From assembly GCF_000317555.1 (NCBI RefSeq), contig NC_019745.1, forward strand, positions 620,001-684,000: 64,000 bases of DNA, given 5' to 3'. The notes under the pieces are model-generated. The model saw nothing but the letters and a program-made list of their open reading frames with translations. It made no database searches and was not told where the DNA came from. Positions 9,949 to 19,006 of this stretch are shown piece after piece (the stretch's first letter is position 1; each line of letters opens with the position of its first letter). The position numbers and the translations under genes are program-made. Origin of the DNA: Gloeocapsa sp. PCC 7428. Its GTDB lineage: Bacteria; Cyanobacteriota; Cyanobacteriia; Cyanobacteriales; Chroococcidiopsidaceae.

Positions 9949-11475
9949 TTATCGTTGTCGTCCAATTGTTGTAATATAAATAACGGCTTCTTCAGCAGGA
10001 ATTCCTAAGACTTCATTAACGAGATCGTCAAAAAAACCACCAATGCCACTCACACCTAGGTTGAGATAAATTGCTGCTAAATTTAATCTTTGTCCTAGAT
10101 GTCCAGCATCCATATGCAAATAGCGATAAACGCGATCGCCGTACTGAGTAACTGCGGTTTTTAAGTCTGCGGTGTGAAATAATACAGCAGCAGCATCGCG
10201 ACCGAGTTCTTGCCCCAAACAGAGATAGTGCAACTCGCGGCGGAAGTTTTTAAAGCGAATTTGTCGCAATTCTTGTGCTTTTGGTGCGTAGTAATAGCAG
10301 CCTTCTTCTAATCCACTCACTCCTGATACAGCAATAAAAGTTTCAATTAAATTTAAGTCGAAGTAATCAGGAGACTCCTCTAAACCTTGTTCGATGTAGT
10401 TTTGCGGTTGATACGTAAAATCAAGTAACGCCTTAAGTTCATCTAAAGTTAAATCCGCACCACTGTAAGCCCGTGTTGAACGTCGCCGAAGAATTGTGCG
10501 TTCTAATCCTTCAAGATTTAAACCCCAGTCGATGGACGCAGTTGCAGTAGGAACTTTGAGACAGAAGGGAAAGTTGTACTTATCTTCTAGCGAGGTAGTG
10601 GGCGTAACTTCAGAATTATCCGCCTCCGCGTCTGGTTCAATTTGCGTTGCACGGTGACAGTAACCTAAAAGTTCGCCATCAGGTATATGAGGATAATTCG
10701 TTTGCGTGGTAGAAGGTAAAGCGGTGATTCCTACAGGAAAATTTTGTTGGACATCAAGTAAGTCGGCTAAACCGACAACAGCGATCGCGCCTTCTTGTTG
10801 TGCATCGAGGTAAAGTAATTGATTAACAATTTCATCGGCAAAACCACCGATCAAATGCGCCCGATAATCATTCAACGCACAGGCTAACTCAATATTTCCC
10901 AACAAGTGACCTGTATCCAGAAATATACGCCGATACGCGCGGTCTTGATAGCGCCATGCTGAGCGATAAAAAACAGCTGTGGTGACAATCGCTAAATCGG
11001 TTTTCTCTAATGCAGAGTGTCCAAAACAAGCGGTTTGCAACGATTGCCAAACATCATTTTCCCAAAAGTGAATCAAGGAATGTGTTTGTGGTTGGTAACT
11101 ATACAATCCTGCTGGAAGTAACGGTGTTCCGCGCGAAATCAGATAAACTTCAGCCGGATACAAACCACCCGCCGAAGGTGCAGCCCGTAAATAAATCGGG
11201 TTCATCATGCTGGGCAATTTCGCCGTTAGCCCATAGCTGCAAAATAAGAGTCGCGATAATCGTCGCCACCACAAAGCGACAGGTTCATCGGAAAAGGCAA
11301 GATTTTCTTCTTGGATGTAAGGCTTTAAGTCATAACTTGTGCCAATTTTGTAATCTTTAAACGGGACTGGTTGCTTACTCCAATCCAGCCCTTGACTTTT
11401 AGCGGCGATCGTTTCAGGGTGATATTTAGTGCGATCGTGGTAATGTTGAGCAATTGATTTGTGATGTTCCGGCAT
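9949..11475 (-). CDS. SagB-type dehydrogenase with two nitroreductase-like halves
   Basis: This protein of about 508 residues is a SagB/ThcOx-type FMN oxidoreductase. Family members use FMN to dehydrogenate azolines in peptide natural products or to reduce small substrates. Two nitroreductase-like halves are visible. The first contains YGLTAKL, RAAPSAGGLYPAEVYLI and ALNDYRAHLIGGFADE. The second contains RRRSTRAYSGADLTLDEL, GCYYYAPK and LNLGVSGIGGFFDDLVNEVLG. I place the start at the ATG ending at 11475, because the longer frame to 11520 extends into a dispersed repeat (11488-11608). No cyclodehydratase, YcaO protein or leader-peptide gene is adjacent, so an RiPP role is not supported by context. 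Confidence 0.85.
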   Translation of the reverse strand: MPEHHKSIAQHYHDRTKYHPETIAAKSQGLDWSKQPVPFKDYKIGTSYDLKPYIQEENLAFSDEPVALWWRRLSRLLFCSYGLTAKLPSMMNPIYLRAAPSAGGLYPAEVYLISRGTPLLPAGLYSYQPQTHSLIHFWENDVWQSLQTACFGHSALEKTDLAIVTTAVFYRSAWRYQDRAYRRIFLDTGHLLGNIELACALNDYRAHLIGGFADEIVNQLLYLDAQQEGAIAVVGLADLLDVQQNFPVGITALPSTTQTNYPHIPDGELLGYCHRATQIEPDAEADNSEVTPTTSLEDKYNFPFCLKVPTATASIDWGLNLEGLERTILRRRSTRAYSGADLTLDELKALLDFTYQPQNYIEQGLEESPDYFDLNLIETFIAVSGVSGLEEGCYYYAPKAQELRQIRFKNFRRELHYLCLGQELGRDAAAVLFHTADLKTAVTQYGDRVYRYLHMDAGHLGQRLNLAAIYLNLGVSGIGGFFDDLVNEVLGIPAEEAVIYITTIGRQR

Positions 11476-11487
11476 AGAAGAAAAAAA

Positions 11488-11608
11488 CCTTAGCGGTTTC
11501 AACCGCAGCGATAAAGGCAAAACCTGTCTTCACAAGTCTCTACAACGCTTATTTTTGTGTTAATCCATGCAAGTGGATTTTGTTTGTTAAGCTGTGACGT
11601 TAGTCGCC
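11488..11608 (-). repeat. Dispersed intergenic repeat, copy A
   Basis: Read on the minus strand, this 121 bp segment aligns along most of its length with 18852-18970 on the plus strand. Shared blocks include GCTTAACAAACAAA, AGGTTTTGC and GCTGCGGTT. Each copy contains short internal inverted repeats. It lies just upstream of the SagB-like gene and explains the spurious N-terminal extension of that frame. Confidence 0.72.
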
Positions 11609-11675
11609 GTACTTATTGATCTTGCCATTCTTCAGCCGGAAAGTGGGATTTTTATTTTGCTTTGTATCAATCGAG

Positions 11676-13439
11676 TTAAACAACTCCAGAATAAATCAAC
11701 CCTCGATGAACATCCAACGTTAAGATTGCTCCATCGCGAATGACTTCTGTAGCTTGTTTAACACCAACAATCACTGGGACATTCAAGCATTGCCCAATCA
11801 CTGCGGCATGACACGTCGAGCTTTCTTCCTCGATAATAATCGCAGCAGCTTTACGAATTGCTTCAACATAATCAGCATTTGTACTCGATGCAACGAGAAT
11901 TTCTCCAGGATTAAACTTACCAACATCCATCGGGTCATATGCTACGCGCGCGCGTCCACTCACTGAACCTTGTCCAATGCCATGACCGCGACCGAGAATT
12001 GCTTTGACGACTTCAACTTTGATGAGATCGGTAGAACCCGAAACACCTTGAAGAGTTCCAGCAGTCATCACGACTAAATCGCCTTGTTTGAGTAATTGCT
12101 TTTCCTGAGCAACATTCAACGCAGCTTGAAACGTCTGATTTGTCGAAGCTAAATCTAGGAGTAACAAGGGTTTCACACCCCATACCAGTTGCAATTGTCG
12201 CGCAATATCGACGTGCGGTGTAATCGCGAGTATCGGTGTTGCTGGACGAAACTTAGAAACGTTACGCGCAGTCGAACCGGTTTTTGTCAGCGTCATAATT
12301 GCTGAAGCTTCCAACTGTTCCGCAATTTGACCTACGGCTTGGCTAATCGCATTGGGAATCGAATGGCGGGTATCTTTAATTTTATGTGGATTTGCAGCTA
12401 AACCTTGTTCTTGCTCGATTCTGACCGCAATTCGTGCCATTGTTGCCACAGCTTCCACCGGATACTTACCTACAGCAGTTTCGTTAGAAAGCATTACAGC
12501 ATCGGTACCATCTAAGATCGCGTTAGCAACGTCAGAAACTTCCGCGCGAGTGGGTCGCGGACTGTGGACCATGCTGTCTAACATCTGTGTCGCTGTAATA
12601 ATTGGAATACCCAAGCGGTTTGCCGTCGCAATCAAGCGCTTTTGTAAGATAGGAACATCTTCAGCAGGAAGTTCTACGCCTAAATCGCCTCTGGCTACCA
12701 TAACGCCATCGCATAAAGCCAAAATCGCTTCCATTTGTTCGATCGCTTCATGCTTTTCAATTTTGGCAACGACTGGTACTTGCTTTCCTGTACTGGAAAT
12801 CAGGTCTTTCACTTCTAAAACGTCTTGCGGGTTACGCACAAACGACAGTGCTACCCAATCCACGCCTTGATCGAGACCGAACATTAAATCTTCACGGTCT
12901 TTTTCTGTCAGTGCCTTGATTGATAAATAGACGCCTGGGAAATTGACTCCTTTGTTGTTAGAAAGTACCCCACCTACAACAACGCGACAATGCAACTCTT
13001 GGGCGACGCGATCGACTTCTTTAACGACCATTTCAACTCGACCATCATCGAGGAGAATTGTCGCACCAACAGGAACTTCTTGTGCTAAGTTATCGTAAGT
13101 CACGCAACTTTTATGCTGTGTACCAACAATTGGCTGGCTCGTGAGAGTAAATACATCTCCTTTGCACACGACGACAGAACCAGTTTCAAACCGTCCTAAA
13201 CGAATTTTTGGTCCTTGTAAATCTTGCAGAATCGCTACGGGTTGATCGAGTTCAAAGGCGATTTGGCGAATTAGACGGACGCTACGTTGATGATCGGCAT
13301 GAGTACCATGCGAGAAATTAAGTCGTAGGGTCGTAGCGCCTGCTTCAATCAACGCACGTAGTACTTCGGGCTGGCTAGTGGCTGGACCAATGGTGGCGAC
13401 AATTTTCGTCCGACGTGGGGAGGAACCTGGTAGTTGCAT
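11676..13439 (-). CDS. pyk: Pyruvate kinase with C-terminal PEP-utilizing-type domain
   Basis: This 587-residue enzyme converts phosphoenolpyruvate and ADP to pyruvate and ATP, the last step of glycolysis. The TIM barrel begins with RRTKIVATIGPAT, and includes the substrate segment LRLNFSHGTHADH, the KIEKHEAIEQM active-site lysine region and MVARGDLGVELPAEDVP. About 110 extra C-terminal residues form a phosphohistidine-swivel (PEP-utilizing) domain with the EEESSTCHAAVIGQ motif, common in cyanobacterial and Bacillus pyruvate kinases. The histidine in STCHAAV corresponds to the phosphorylated residue of related enzymes, though that domain is not needed for catalysis in family members studied. 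The gene looks complete, starting at ATG 13439. Confidence 0.96.
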   Translation of the reverse strand: MQLPGSSPRRTKIVATIGPATSQPEVLRALIEAGATTLRLNFSHGTHADHQRSVRLIRQIAFELDQPVAILQDLQGPKIRLGRFETGSVVVCKGDVFTLTSQPIVGTQHKSCVTYDNLAQEVPVGATILLDDGRVEMVVKEVDRVAQELHCRVVVGGVLSNNKGVNFPGVYLSIKALTEKDREDLMFGLDQGVDWVALSFVRNPQDVLEVKDLISSTGKQVPVVAKIEKHEAIEQMEAILALCDGVMVARGDLGVELPAEDVPILQKRLIATANRLGIPIITATQMLDSMVHSPRPTRAEVSDVANAILDGTDAVMLSNETAVGKYPVEAVATMARIAVRIEQEQGLAANPHKIKDTRHSIPNAISQAVGQIAEQLEASAIMTLTKTGSTARNVSKFRPATPILAITPHVDIARQLQLVWGVKPLLLLDLASTNQTFQAALNVAQEKQLLKQGDLVVMTAGTLQGVSGSTDLIKVEVVKAILGRGHGIGQGSVSGRARVAYDPMDVGKFNPGEILVASSTNADYVEAIRKAAAIIIEEESSTCHAAVIGQCLNVPVIVGVKQATEVIRDGAILTLDVHRGLIYSGVV

Positions 13440-13852
13440 TGAGGCTATTCCTGATTAATGAAGAAGAAGAGCGCTTTTTTTGTTATTAACTAAAAGATAA
13501 TAAATTGAACCTTAAGAGTTACTTTGGAATGACATAGTTCATTTCGACAATCAAATCTTATCTTGCCTCTGTTACTGCTGTAAAAGCAGCAGTCAGTTTT
13601 TCTGCAATTTTGCTGGGTGATAATTCGACTGTGTAGCACTACAGGCAAGTAAAATGCTTACCCGACAATATTTCATTTAATCAACCTCGTCGATCGCCTT
13701 CATAATTGCTACCCGTGAATGCTTAGCACCTGCGCCGAGGAGCTTTTTTCATTCTAAAATTCAAAATTCTATGACTTCTGCTATACAAAACTTTAATATT
13801 GAGATAGCCGTATCATACACTACTCAATACCTGCTGCAAAAGGAGTTAACAG
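13440..13852. other. Intergenic region upstream of crtR
   Basis: This 413 bp divergent gap separates pyk and crtR and must hold both promoters. I see no gene in it. A partial inverted repeat flanks 13714-13753 (GAATG ... CATTC with T6 inside), too weak to call as a terminator. A small plus-strand frame at 13771-13974 overlaps crtR out of frame and is a shadow. Confidence 0.5.
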
Positions 13853-14797
13853 ATGCTCATGTCAGAGGCACAAAAGCCAATGACAGTCCCCAAGGAGTTT
13901 TTAATTGCGCCAGGGGGTCTAAATATTACAGTCACAATGTTTTTAGCCGCAGTCATCATGCTAGTCTTGTCTAACTTAGGCTACTGGCTGTGGGAATGGC
14001 CGCACTGGTGCTGTTTTACAACGAATGTGCTGGCTTTACACATTGCGGGTACAGTCATTCACGATGCTTGTCATCAATCTGCCCACCGTAACCGCACAAT
14101 TAACGCGATTTTAGGGCATGGTAGTGCGTTGATGTTAGCGTTTTCCTTTCCCGTCTTTACGCGAGTACATTTGCAGCATCACGCCCATGTCAACGACCCT
14201 GAAAACGATCCTGATTATTTTGTTTCTACCGCAGGTCCGCTATGGTTGATTAATGCTCGATTTTTATATCACGAGATATTTTTCTTCAAACGGCAACTGT
14301 GGCGCAATTATGAGTTACTAGAATGGTTTATCGGTCGTTTGATTGTTGTTGCGATCTTTTGGGTTTCGATTCAGTACCATTTCTTGGGTTACATCCTGAA
14401 TTTTTGGTTTATTCCTTCTGCGATTGTGGGACTCGCTTTAGGATTATTCTTCGATTATTTCCCTCATCGTCCCCATGAATCGCGCGATCGCTGGAAAAAT
14501 GCCCGCGTTTACCCTAATCGCATCTTGAATCTCCTGATTATGGGGCAAAACTATCACTTAATTCACCATCTATGGCCTTCAATTCCATGGTATAATTACC
14601 AACCTGCTTACTATGCAACTAAGCCGCTGCTTGATGCGAAAGGTTCTCCGCAAACTTTAGGCATCTTACAAGCAAGAAAAGATTTCTGGAATTTTGTTTA
14701 TGACGTGTTTATCGGTATTCGCTTACACCATCATAACAATAGAGGTCAGAGGTCAGAGGTCGGAGATCAGAGGTCTGAGGTCAGGGTTAAAAGTTAG
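13853..14797 (+). CDS. crtR: Beta-carotene hydroxylase CrtR
   Basis: This di-iron membrane enzyme of the fatty-acid-hydroxylase superfamily adds 3-hydroxyls to carotenoid rings, giving zeaxanthin and myxoxanthophyll precursors. The protein matches cyanobacterial CrtR throughout. The histidine boxes are HDACH (70-74), HLQHHAH (from 106) and HLIHH (235-239), with several membrane segments between. The ATG at 13853 is supported by AAAGGAG about 8 nt upstream; a second ATG lies two codons later. The natural C-terminus appears to be near the histidine run at about residue 296. The last 15 or so residues are encoded by an invading heptamer repeat (AGAGGTC units) and are unlikely to be functional. 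Confidence 0.93.
   Translation: MLMSEAQKPMTVPKEFLIAPGGLNITVTMFLAAVIMLVLSNLGYWLWEWPHWCCFTTNVLALHIAGTVIHDACHQSAHRNRTINAILGHGSALMLAFSFPVFTRVHLQHHAHVNDPENDPDYFVSTAGPLWLINARFLYHEIFFFKRQLWRNYELLEWFIGRLIVVAIFWVSIQYHFLGYILNFWFIPSAIVGLALGLFFDYFPHRPHESRDRWKNARVYPNRILNLLIMGQNYHLIHHLWPSIPWYNYQPAYYATKPLLDAKGSPQTLGILQARKDFWNFVYDVFIGIRLHHHNNRGQRSEVGDQRSEVRVKS
14741..14785. repeat. AGAGGTC heptamer array inside the 3' end of crtR
   Basis: About six perfect or near-perfect AGAGGTC-type heptamers run from 14741 into the stop region of crtR. Because 7 is not a multiple of 3, the array is read in changing phase and gives a low-complexity tail rich in R, S, E and V. The next in-frame stop lies just beyond the array. 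Confidence 0.85.
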
Positions 14798-14902
14798 TTG
14801 AAGTAGAAGACACATATTCTTACCCATTATCAATTACCCATGACCAAGCTTGAACTTACGTGTATTTTCACTCACTGCTAGCTTCGTGGCGGCTTTTAAT
14901 CT

Positions 14903-16105
14903 GTGGTGAATTTTTTGCAATACGCCAGCATTGGTGCGATCGCCTTAACCTACTTAGGCTTGGGTTTGGGTTACTTTCCAGGGTTACGCATGAATCGGGC
15001 GACGATCGCGCTTGTCGGTTCTGCGGTTCTCATTGCCTTGGGCGTACTAAGTCTTGCTGAAGCATGGCAGGCGATTGACCCGAAAACGATTGTTTTCCTG
15101 CTAAGTATGATGATCGTTAACGCGAATCTTGCTTATGCAGGTTTCTTTCAAGTCGCGCTGGCGTTTCTTTTACACCTGACGCGCAGCCCCTTTGGTTTAT
15201 TAGTTGTTTTAACGTTTGGCAGCGGATTTCTTTCGGCATTTCTACTTAACGACACGTTAGCACTCGTCTTTACACCCTTAACTCTTTCGCTCACACAGAC
15301 GCTGAAACTCAATCCGATTCCTTACTTATTAGCTTTGGCTGCGGCTACAAATATTGGTTCGGTTGCCACAATTAGCGGGAATCCGCAAAATATCTTGATT
15401 GGTTCGTTTTCGGGGATCGGTTATGTCGAATTTGCTCGCCTTCTCGCGCCGGTGGCGGTGGTAGGATTGTGTTTGCAAATCGCTTTATTGTGGTGGTACT
15501 ACCCTGAAGTGCGTTCACTGCAAGCGGTTCCTGGCGAAGCAACGCAAGTTAGTTATCGCATCTATCGACCGCTATTTATCAAAAGCGTCGTTATTACCTT
15601 AGCGCTATTGACAAGTTTTGTCTTAGGCGTACCACTGGCTGAGGCGGCGTTAGTTGCTGCGGCTTTATTATTGATTACACGGCGGTTGAAACCCGAACGC
15701 GTTCTTAACGAAATCGACTGGAATTTACTCGTGATGTTTTCCGGTTTATTTATTTTGACGCGGGGTACGCAAAAACTGAATATGCTCGCCCCATTCACCG
15801 CTTGGGTAGATGATCCCGCCGGACTACTCGGAGTCACCGCAATTTTATCAAATCTCATCTCTAATGTTCCCGCAGTGCTTTTGATTGAACCGTTGATTTC
15901 GCGAGAAGATACGCGATCGTGGTTGATGCTAGCAGCGGGAGCAACTTTAGCCGGAAATTTATCGTTATTTGGTGCTGTGGCTAATTTAATTACAGCAGAA
16001 GCCGCCGCGAGACTAGGTTATAAACTCACGTTTTGGGAACACTTGCGGTTTGGCTTACCGCTAACTGTGTTGACACTCGCTATCGTTTATTTTTGGGTGC
16101 GTTAA
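14903..16105 (+). CDS. ArsB/NhaD-superfamily anion permease
   Basis: This membrane protein of about 400 residues has ten or more hydrophobic segments and fits the ion-transporter superfamily that includes ArsB, NhaD and SLC13-like anion carriers. Family landmarks are FLLNDTLALVFTPL near residue 111 and the mirrored NLISNVPAVLLIEP later, each probably lying in a re-entrant loop, plus TNIGSVATISGNPQNILIGS. The substrate cannot be told from sequence: arsenite, sulfate, dicarboxylate or sodium/proton exchange are all possible. No arsenic genes are nearby. The start is one of two adjacent GTG codons at 14903/14906. It ends just before the convergent aroH gene. Confidence 0.82.
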   Translation: MVNFLQYASIGAIALTYLGLGLGYFPGLRMNRATIALVGSAVLIALGVLSLAEAWQAIDPKTIVFLLSMMIVNANLAYAGFFQVALAFLLHLTRSPFGLLVVLTFGSGFLSAFLLNDTLALVFTPLTLSLTQTLKLNPIPYLLALAAATNIGSVATISGNPQNILIGSFSGIGYVEFARLLAPVAVVGLCLQIALLWWYYPEVRSLQAVPGEATQVSYRIYRPLFIKSVVITLALLTSFVLGVPLAEAALVAAALLLITRRLKPERVLNEIDWNLLVMFSGLFILTRGTQKLNMLAPFTAWVDDPAGLLGVTAILSNLISNVPAVLLIEPLISREDTRSWLMLAAGATLAGNLSLFGAVANLITAEAAARLGYKLTFWEHLRFGLPLTVLTLAIVYFWVR

Positions 16106-16145
16106 AGATTATTTTCCGCAGGTATGATGCTCACGCTACGATAAA

Positions 16146-16616
16146 TCAAACATTCAAAATTCCCTCAACGCCACTTCTCTCAACGGAGGACACCTCCGCA
16201 CGAGAGTGGCTCCCCCTCACTCCTCGCCCCTCACCCCTCTTTGGGGATAAATTCCAGTCGGGGCGTAAGGATTTCGCACCACGCAAATAAGTGTGATAAA
16301 TCTGGGTGTGGGAAACGGGGAGATTAACGTGGAGCAGTAAGCGGATACACCGTTGTAAACTGCGCTCTACGTGCATTTGCTGTACATCGAGCATCGGGAC
16401 ATTATCCCAACACGGACGTTCGCGGGCGATCGCTGCGGGAAAGACAACATCAAGATCGCGGGTGACTGAGAATGTCGCACTAATAATTTGATGGGGTTCG
16501 AGTTGGTTTCGTGCTTCAATTTCTGCTAGTAGTTCTAACACGGCTTCTCGGATTGCCTCGTAGGTATTTTCTGAAACCGTTGTTGCACCGCGAATTGCTC
16601 GAACTTGCCACTCCAC
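16146..16616 (-). CDS. aroH: Chorismate mutase, AroH type, with repeat-derived C-terminal tail
   Basis: This is a monofunctional AroH-type chorismate mutase, converting chorismate to prephenate for phenylalanine and tyrosine synthesis. It begins VEWQVRAIRGATTVSEN and contains ATFSVTRDLDVVFPA and the C-terminal IYHTYLRGAKSLRPDW segment, all diagnostic. I choose the GTG start at 16614-16616 because AAAGGAG lies 7 nt upstream; the longer open frame has no such site. Family members normally end soon after LRPD, near residue 125. Here the frame continues about 30 more residues (SPKRGEGRGVRGSH and on) through repetitive intergenic DNA. It follows sppA by 58 bp on the same strand, so the two may be cotranscribed. 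Confidence 0.92.
   Translation of the reverse strand: MEWQVRAIRGATTVSENTYEAIREAVLELLAEIEARNQLEPHQIISATFSVTRDLDVVFPAAIARERPCWDNVPMLDVQQMHVERSLQRCIRLLLHVNLPVSHTQIYHTYLRGAKSLRPDWNLSPKRGEGRGVRGSHSRAEVSSVERSGVEGILNV
16183..16200. repeat. CGGAGG/CCTCCG palindromic element
   Basis: A near-perfect palindrome (CGGAGGACACCTCCG) lies in the repeat-derived tail of aroH. It is related to the elements at 9193-9210 and 26258-26272. Confidence 0.6.
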
Positions 16617-16674
16617 GCTGAATCTCCTTTTACACTTGCTTGTCGCTGCTGTCGCGCGATCGTCATTGCCAATA

Positions 16675-17496
16675 TTATGGTCTATACAACCATAACGGTA
16701 GACCATTAGTAGAAAGATCAAACTCTACCCAATCGATTCCAGACGATATGCAGGACGAGATTTGACTATCTCCTGAAATTAGCCGTGTCAGCAATGGCTT
16801 GCGTTCTTCTAACGTGTAACACAAAGTTTTCTCTGGATCTAGCCCTACAAGTTCTGCTGCCCAACGACGGGCATCTTCTTCTGTACCGAGACGGTCTACC
16901 ACGCCTAATTCTAATGCTTGCTGTCCTGTAAAGATCCGACCATCAGCAAAACTTTTTACAGTCTCTACTGACAAGTTCCGCCCCTCGGCAACAGTTTGCA
17001 CGAATTGGATGTAACTTGTATCGATTAATTCTTGTAATATATTTTCTTCCGGTTGAGTTAATTCGCGGTCGAATGCCAAAATATCTTTATAAGGACCTGA
17101 CTTAACGACCTTAAACGACACCCCAACTTTTTGCAGGAGGCGTTCGAGATTATTGCCTCGGAGAATTACACCAATACTTCCGGTAATGGTGCCAGGGTTT
17201 GCCATGATATGTTGCGCGCCCATACCAATGTAAACGCCACCAGAAGCCGAAATATTGCCGAAGCTAGCAACAATCTTAATCTTGTCGCGCAGGCGCTTTA
17301 AGGCACTGTAAATTTCTTGGGAATCGCCAACTGTTCCCCCTGGGCTATCAATGCGTAGAAGTAAAGCAGGAAAACGCTTCTCTTCTACTGTTTTGAGGGC
17401 GTCGAGGACTCGCTTGCGAGTTGCACTAGCGATCGCCCCTGTAATTTCAATTCGTGCAATTTGTTTCCGAAACGACGGCTTAAAAGGCCACACCAT
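16675..17496 (-). CDS. sppA: Signal peptide peptidase SppA (short form)
   Basis: This 273-residue serine-lysine protease of family S49 is predicted to cleave leftover signal peptides or membrane proteins. The substrate-groove motif RIDSPGG is at residues 48-54, the nucleophile Ser85 lies in SASGGVYIG, and the general-base Lys137 lies in SGPYKDI. It is the short, single-domain form (compare about 600 residues for the two-domain type, which cyanobacteria often also carry). No clear N-terminal membrane anchor is seen: the start MVWPFKPSFRKQIARIEITG enters the domain directly, as in several cyanobacterial homologues. It is probably cotranscribed with aroH. Confidence 0.93.
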   Translation of the reverse strand: MVWPFKPSFRKQIARIEITGAIASATRKRVLDALKTVEEKRFPALLLRIDSPGGTVGDSQEIYSALKRLRDKIKIVASFGNISASGGVYIGMGAQHIMANPGTITGSIGVILRGNNLERLLQKVGVSFKVVKSGPYKDILAFDRELTQPEENILQELIDTSYIQFVQTVAEGRNLSVETVKSFADGRIFTGQQALELGVVDRLGTEEDARRWAAELVGLDPEKTLCYTLEERKPLLTRLISGDSQISSCISSGIDWVEFDLSTNGLPLWLYRP

Positions 17497-17834
17497 GAGC
17501 AGTCTAAACTGATTTGAGTAAATTAATATCGAGGGGTCAGAGGTCAGAGGGCTAAATCGATTTGAGTCAATTCATATCAAATAGTACTAGGTAAATCAAC
17601 AACAATTAGCTTATTGCTCATTGATTTGCGAACAATTACCTACTGCGTATAGAAATGGACTTCTAACCGCTGTACAGGCAAGGTAGTGCCTTGCCCCTTC
17701 GATCCTTGACCTATGCTGTACTTAGAAATCTACACTCATCTTAATTTTTTTTACCCATGCCTGGGTTGTCTTCATGAAAATACATAATTGATTACAATCA
17801 GAAGTATTGTGTTATTCCAGCGGTTAGCAATTGT
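17497..17834. other. Intergenic region with AGAGGTC repeats and a GGCAAGG hairpin
   Basis: This 338 bp gap between divergent sppA and the EamA gene holds two small repeats and no gene. Two to three GAGGTCA-type heptamers lie at 17531-17550. A perfect 7 bp hairpin, GGCAAGG (17677-17683) with CCTTGCC (17689-17695), has a 5 nt loop and no T tract, so it resembles a dispersed palindrome more than a terminator. Confidence 0.55.
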
Positions 17835-18848
17835 ATGCAAATCAAACTAACTGAATCTCGACTTCCCTTCGCGTCGCTTTTATTAATTGCGCCATTTTTT
17901 TTGTGGGGAACCGCAATGGTAGCAATGAAAGGAGTTATCCCGCATACGACACCGCTGTTTATGGCAGGAGTGCGGTTAGTGCCTGCCGGAATTTTAGTAT
18001 TAGCAGCCGGTGCGATTATGCGTAAACCGCAGCCTCAAAGTTGGCAAGCATGGTTGTGGATTAGCATTTTTGCGCTTGTCGATGGCGCGCTGTTTCAAGG
18101 CTTCCTTGCTGAGGGGTTAGTGCGCACGAGTGCGGGGTTGGGTTCAGTGATGATTGATTCGCAGCCGATTGCTGTGGCTTTGCTATCGTGTTGGTTATTT
18201 GGCGAAAGCATTGGGCTGTGGGGCTGGCTAGGGCTGTTTATTGGTATTGTGGGAATCGGTTTGATTGGTTTACCAGATGAATGGTTTTTAGGTACGGCAA
18301 GTTCTGTTAATCTTACTTTCGCTTCCTTATTTGAAAGTGGCGAATGGTTAATGCTACTCGCTGCGCTGTCGATGGCGGTGGGAACCGTAATTATTCGTTA
18401 TGTCAGTCGCTATGCTGACCCAGTCGTGGCAACAGGGTGGCATATGATTTTAGGCGGCTTGCCGTTATTTGCATTGAGTAGTGCTGTAGAGTCACAGCAG
18501 TGGGGCAATATCGATTTATCCGGCTGGATGGCACTGGGGTATTCGACGATATTTGGAAGTGCGATCGCGTACGGTTTATTCTTTTACTTCGCCTCTAGCG
18601 GAAACCTCACAAGCTTGAGTTCATTAACGTTTCTGACTCCTGTTTTTGCTTTATTATTTGGCAATCTCTTACTTGGTGAAGTTCTTAGCCCTTTACAATG
18701 GACAGGTGTCAGCTTAACTTTAATTAGCATCTACCTGATTAACCAGCGCGAAGTTTTGGGAATTGGTGGTAAAATTTCTGCGGTGGCAGAAGAATTGGAA
18801 ACAACTACTGTACCTGTTTCTTTATCAATTGAAGATTCAGAACCTTGA
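17835..18848 (+). CDS. EamA-family drug/metabolite exporter
   Basis: This 337-residue membrane protein has two EamA repeats (about 15-150 and 165-305), each of five hydrophobic segments, as in the DMT superfamily of metabolite exporters. The PFFLWGTAMVAMKG start and the LGSVMIDSQPIAVALLSCWLFGE segment in repeat one, and the SLSSLTFLTPVFALLFGNLLLGE segment in repeat two, are characteristic. The tail (about 310-337) is hydrophilic and acidic. Substrates of such proteins are rarely predictable. The start is the ATG at 17835, with only a weak ribosome site. The stop codon abuts a dispersed repeat (18852-18970). Confidence 0.86.
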   Translation: MQIKLTESRLPFASLLLIAPFFLWGTAMVAMKGVIPHTTPLFMAGVRLVPAGILVLAAGAIMRKPQPQSWQAWLWISIFALVDGALFQGFLAEGLVRTSAGLGSVMIDSQPIAVALLSCWLFGESIGLWGWLGLFIGIVGIGLIGLPDEWFLGTASSVNLTFASLFESGEWLMLLAALSMAVGTVIIRYVSRYADPVVATGWHMILGGLPLFALSSAVESQQWGNIDLSGWMALGYSTIFGSAIAYGLFFYFASSGNLTSLSSLTFLTPVFALLFGNLLLGEVLSPLQWTGVSLTLISIYLINQREVLGIGGKISAVAEELETTTVPVSLSIEDSEP

Positions 18849-18851
18849 GCC

Positions 18852-18970
18852 TGGCGACTTTAGTCGCGGCTTAACAAACAAAGTCCACGAAGGTGGACTA
18901 ATATACGAAAATGAGGCTTGTAGAAACCTGTGAACATAGGTTTTGCTTGTGTAGCTGCGGTTTCAACCGA
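18852..18970 (+). repeat. Dispersed intergenic repeat, copy B
   Basis: This 119 bp segment is the plus-strand counterpart of 11488-11608 and lies between the EamA gene and the GT4 gene. It contains short inverted repeats (GCGACTTTAGTCGC at its left end, GTCCACGAAGGTGGAC in the middle), so a transcript would fold. It may act as a processing or attenuation site, but nothing here proves that. Confidence 0.72.
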
Positions 18971-19006
18971 ATCAGCGTTCCATTAAAGTAAAATTCTACG
19001 CGCAAA

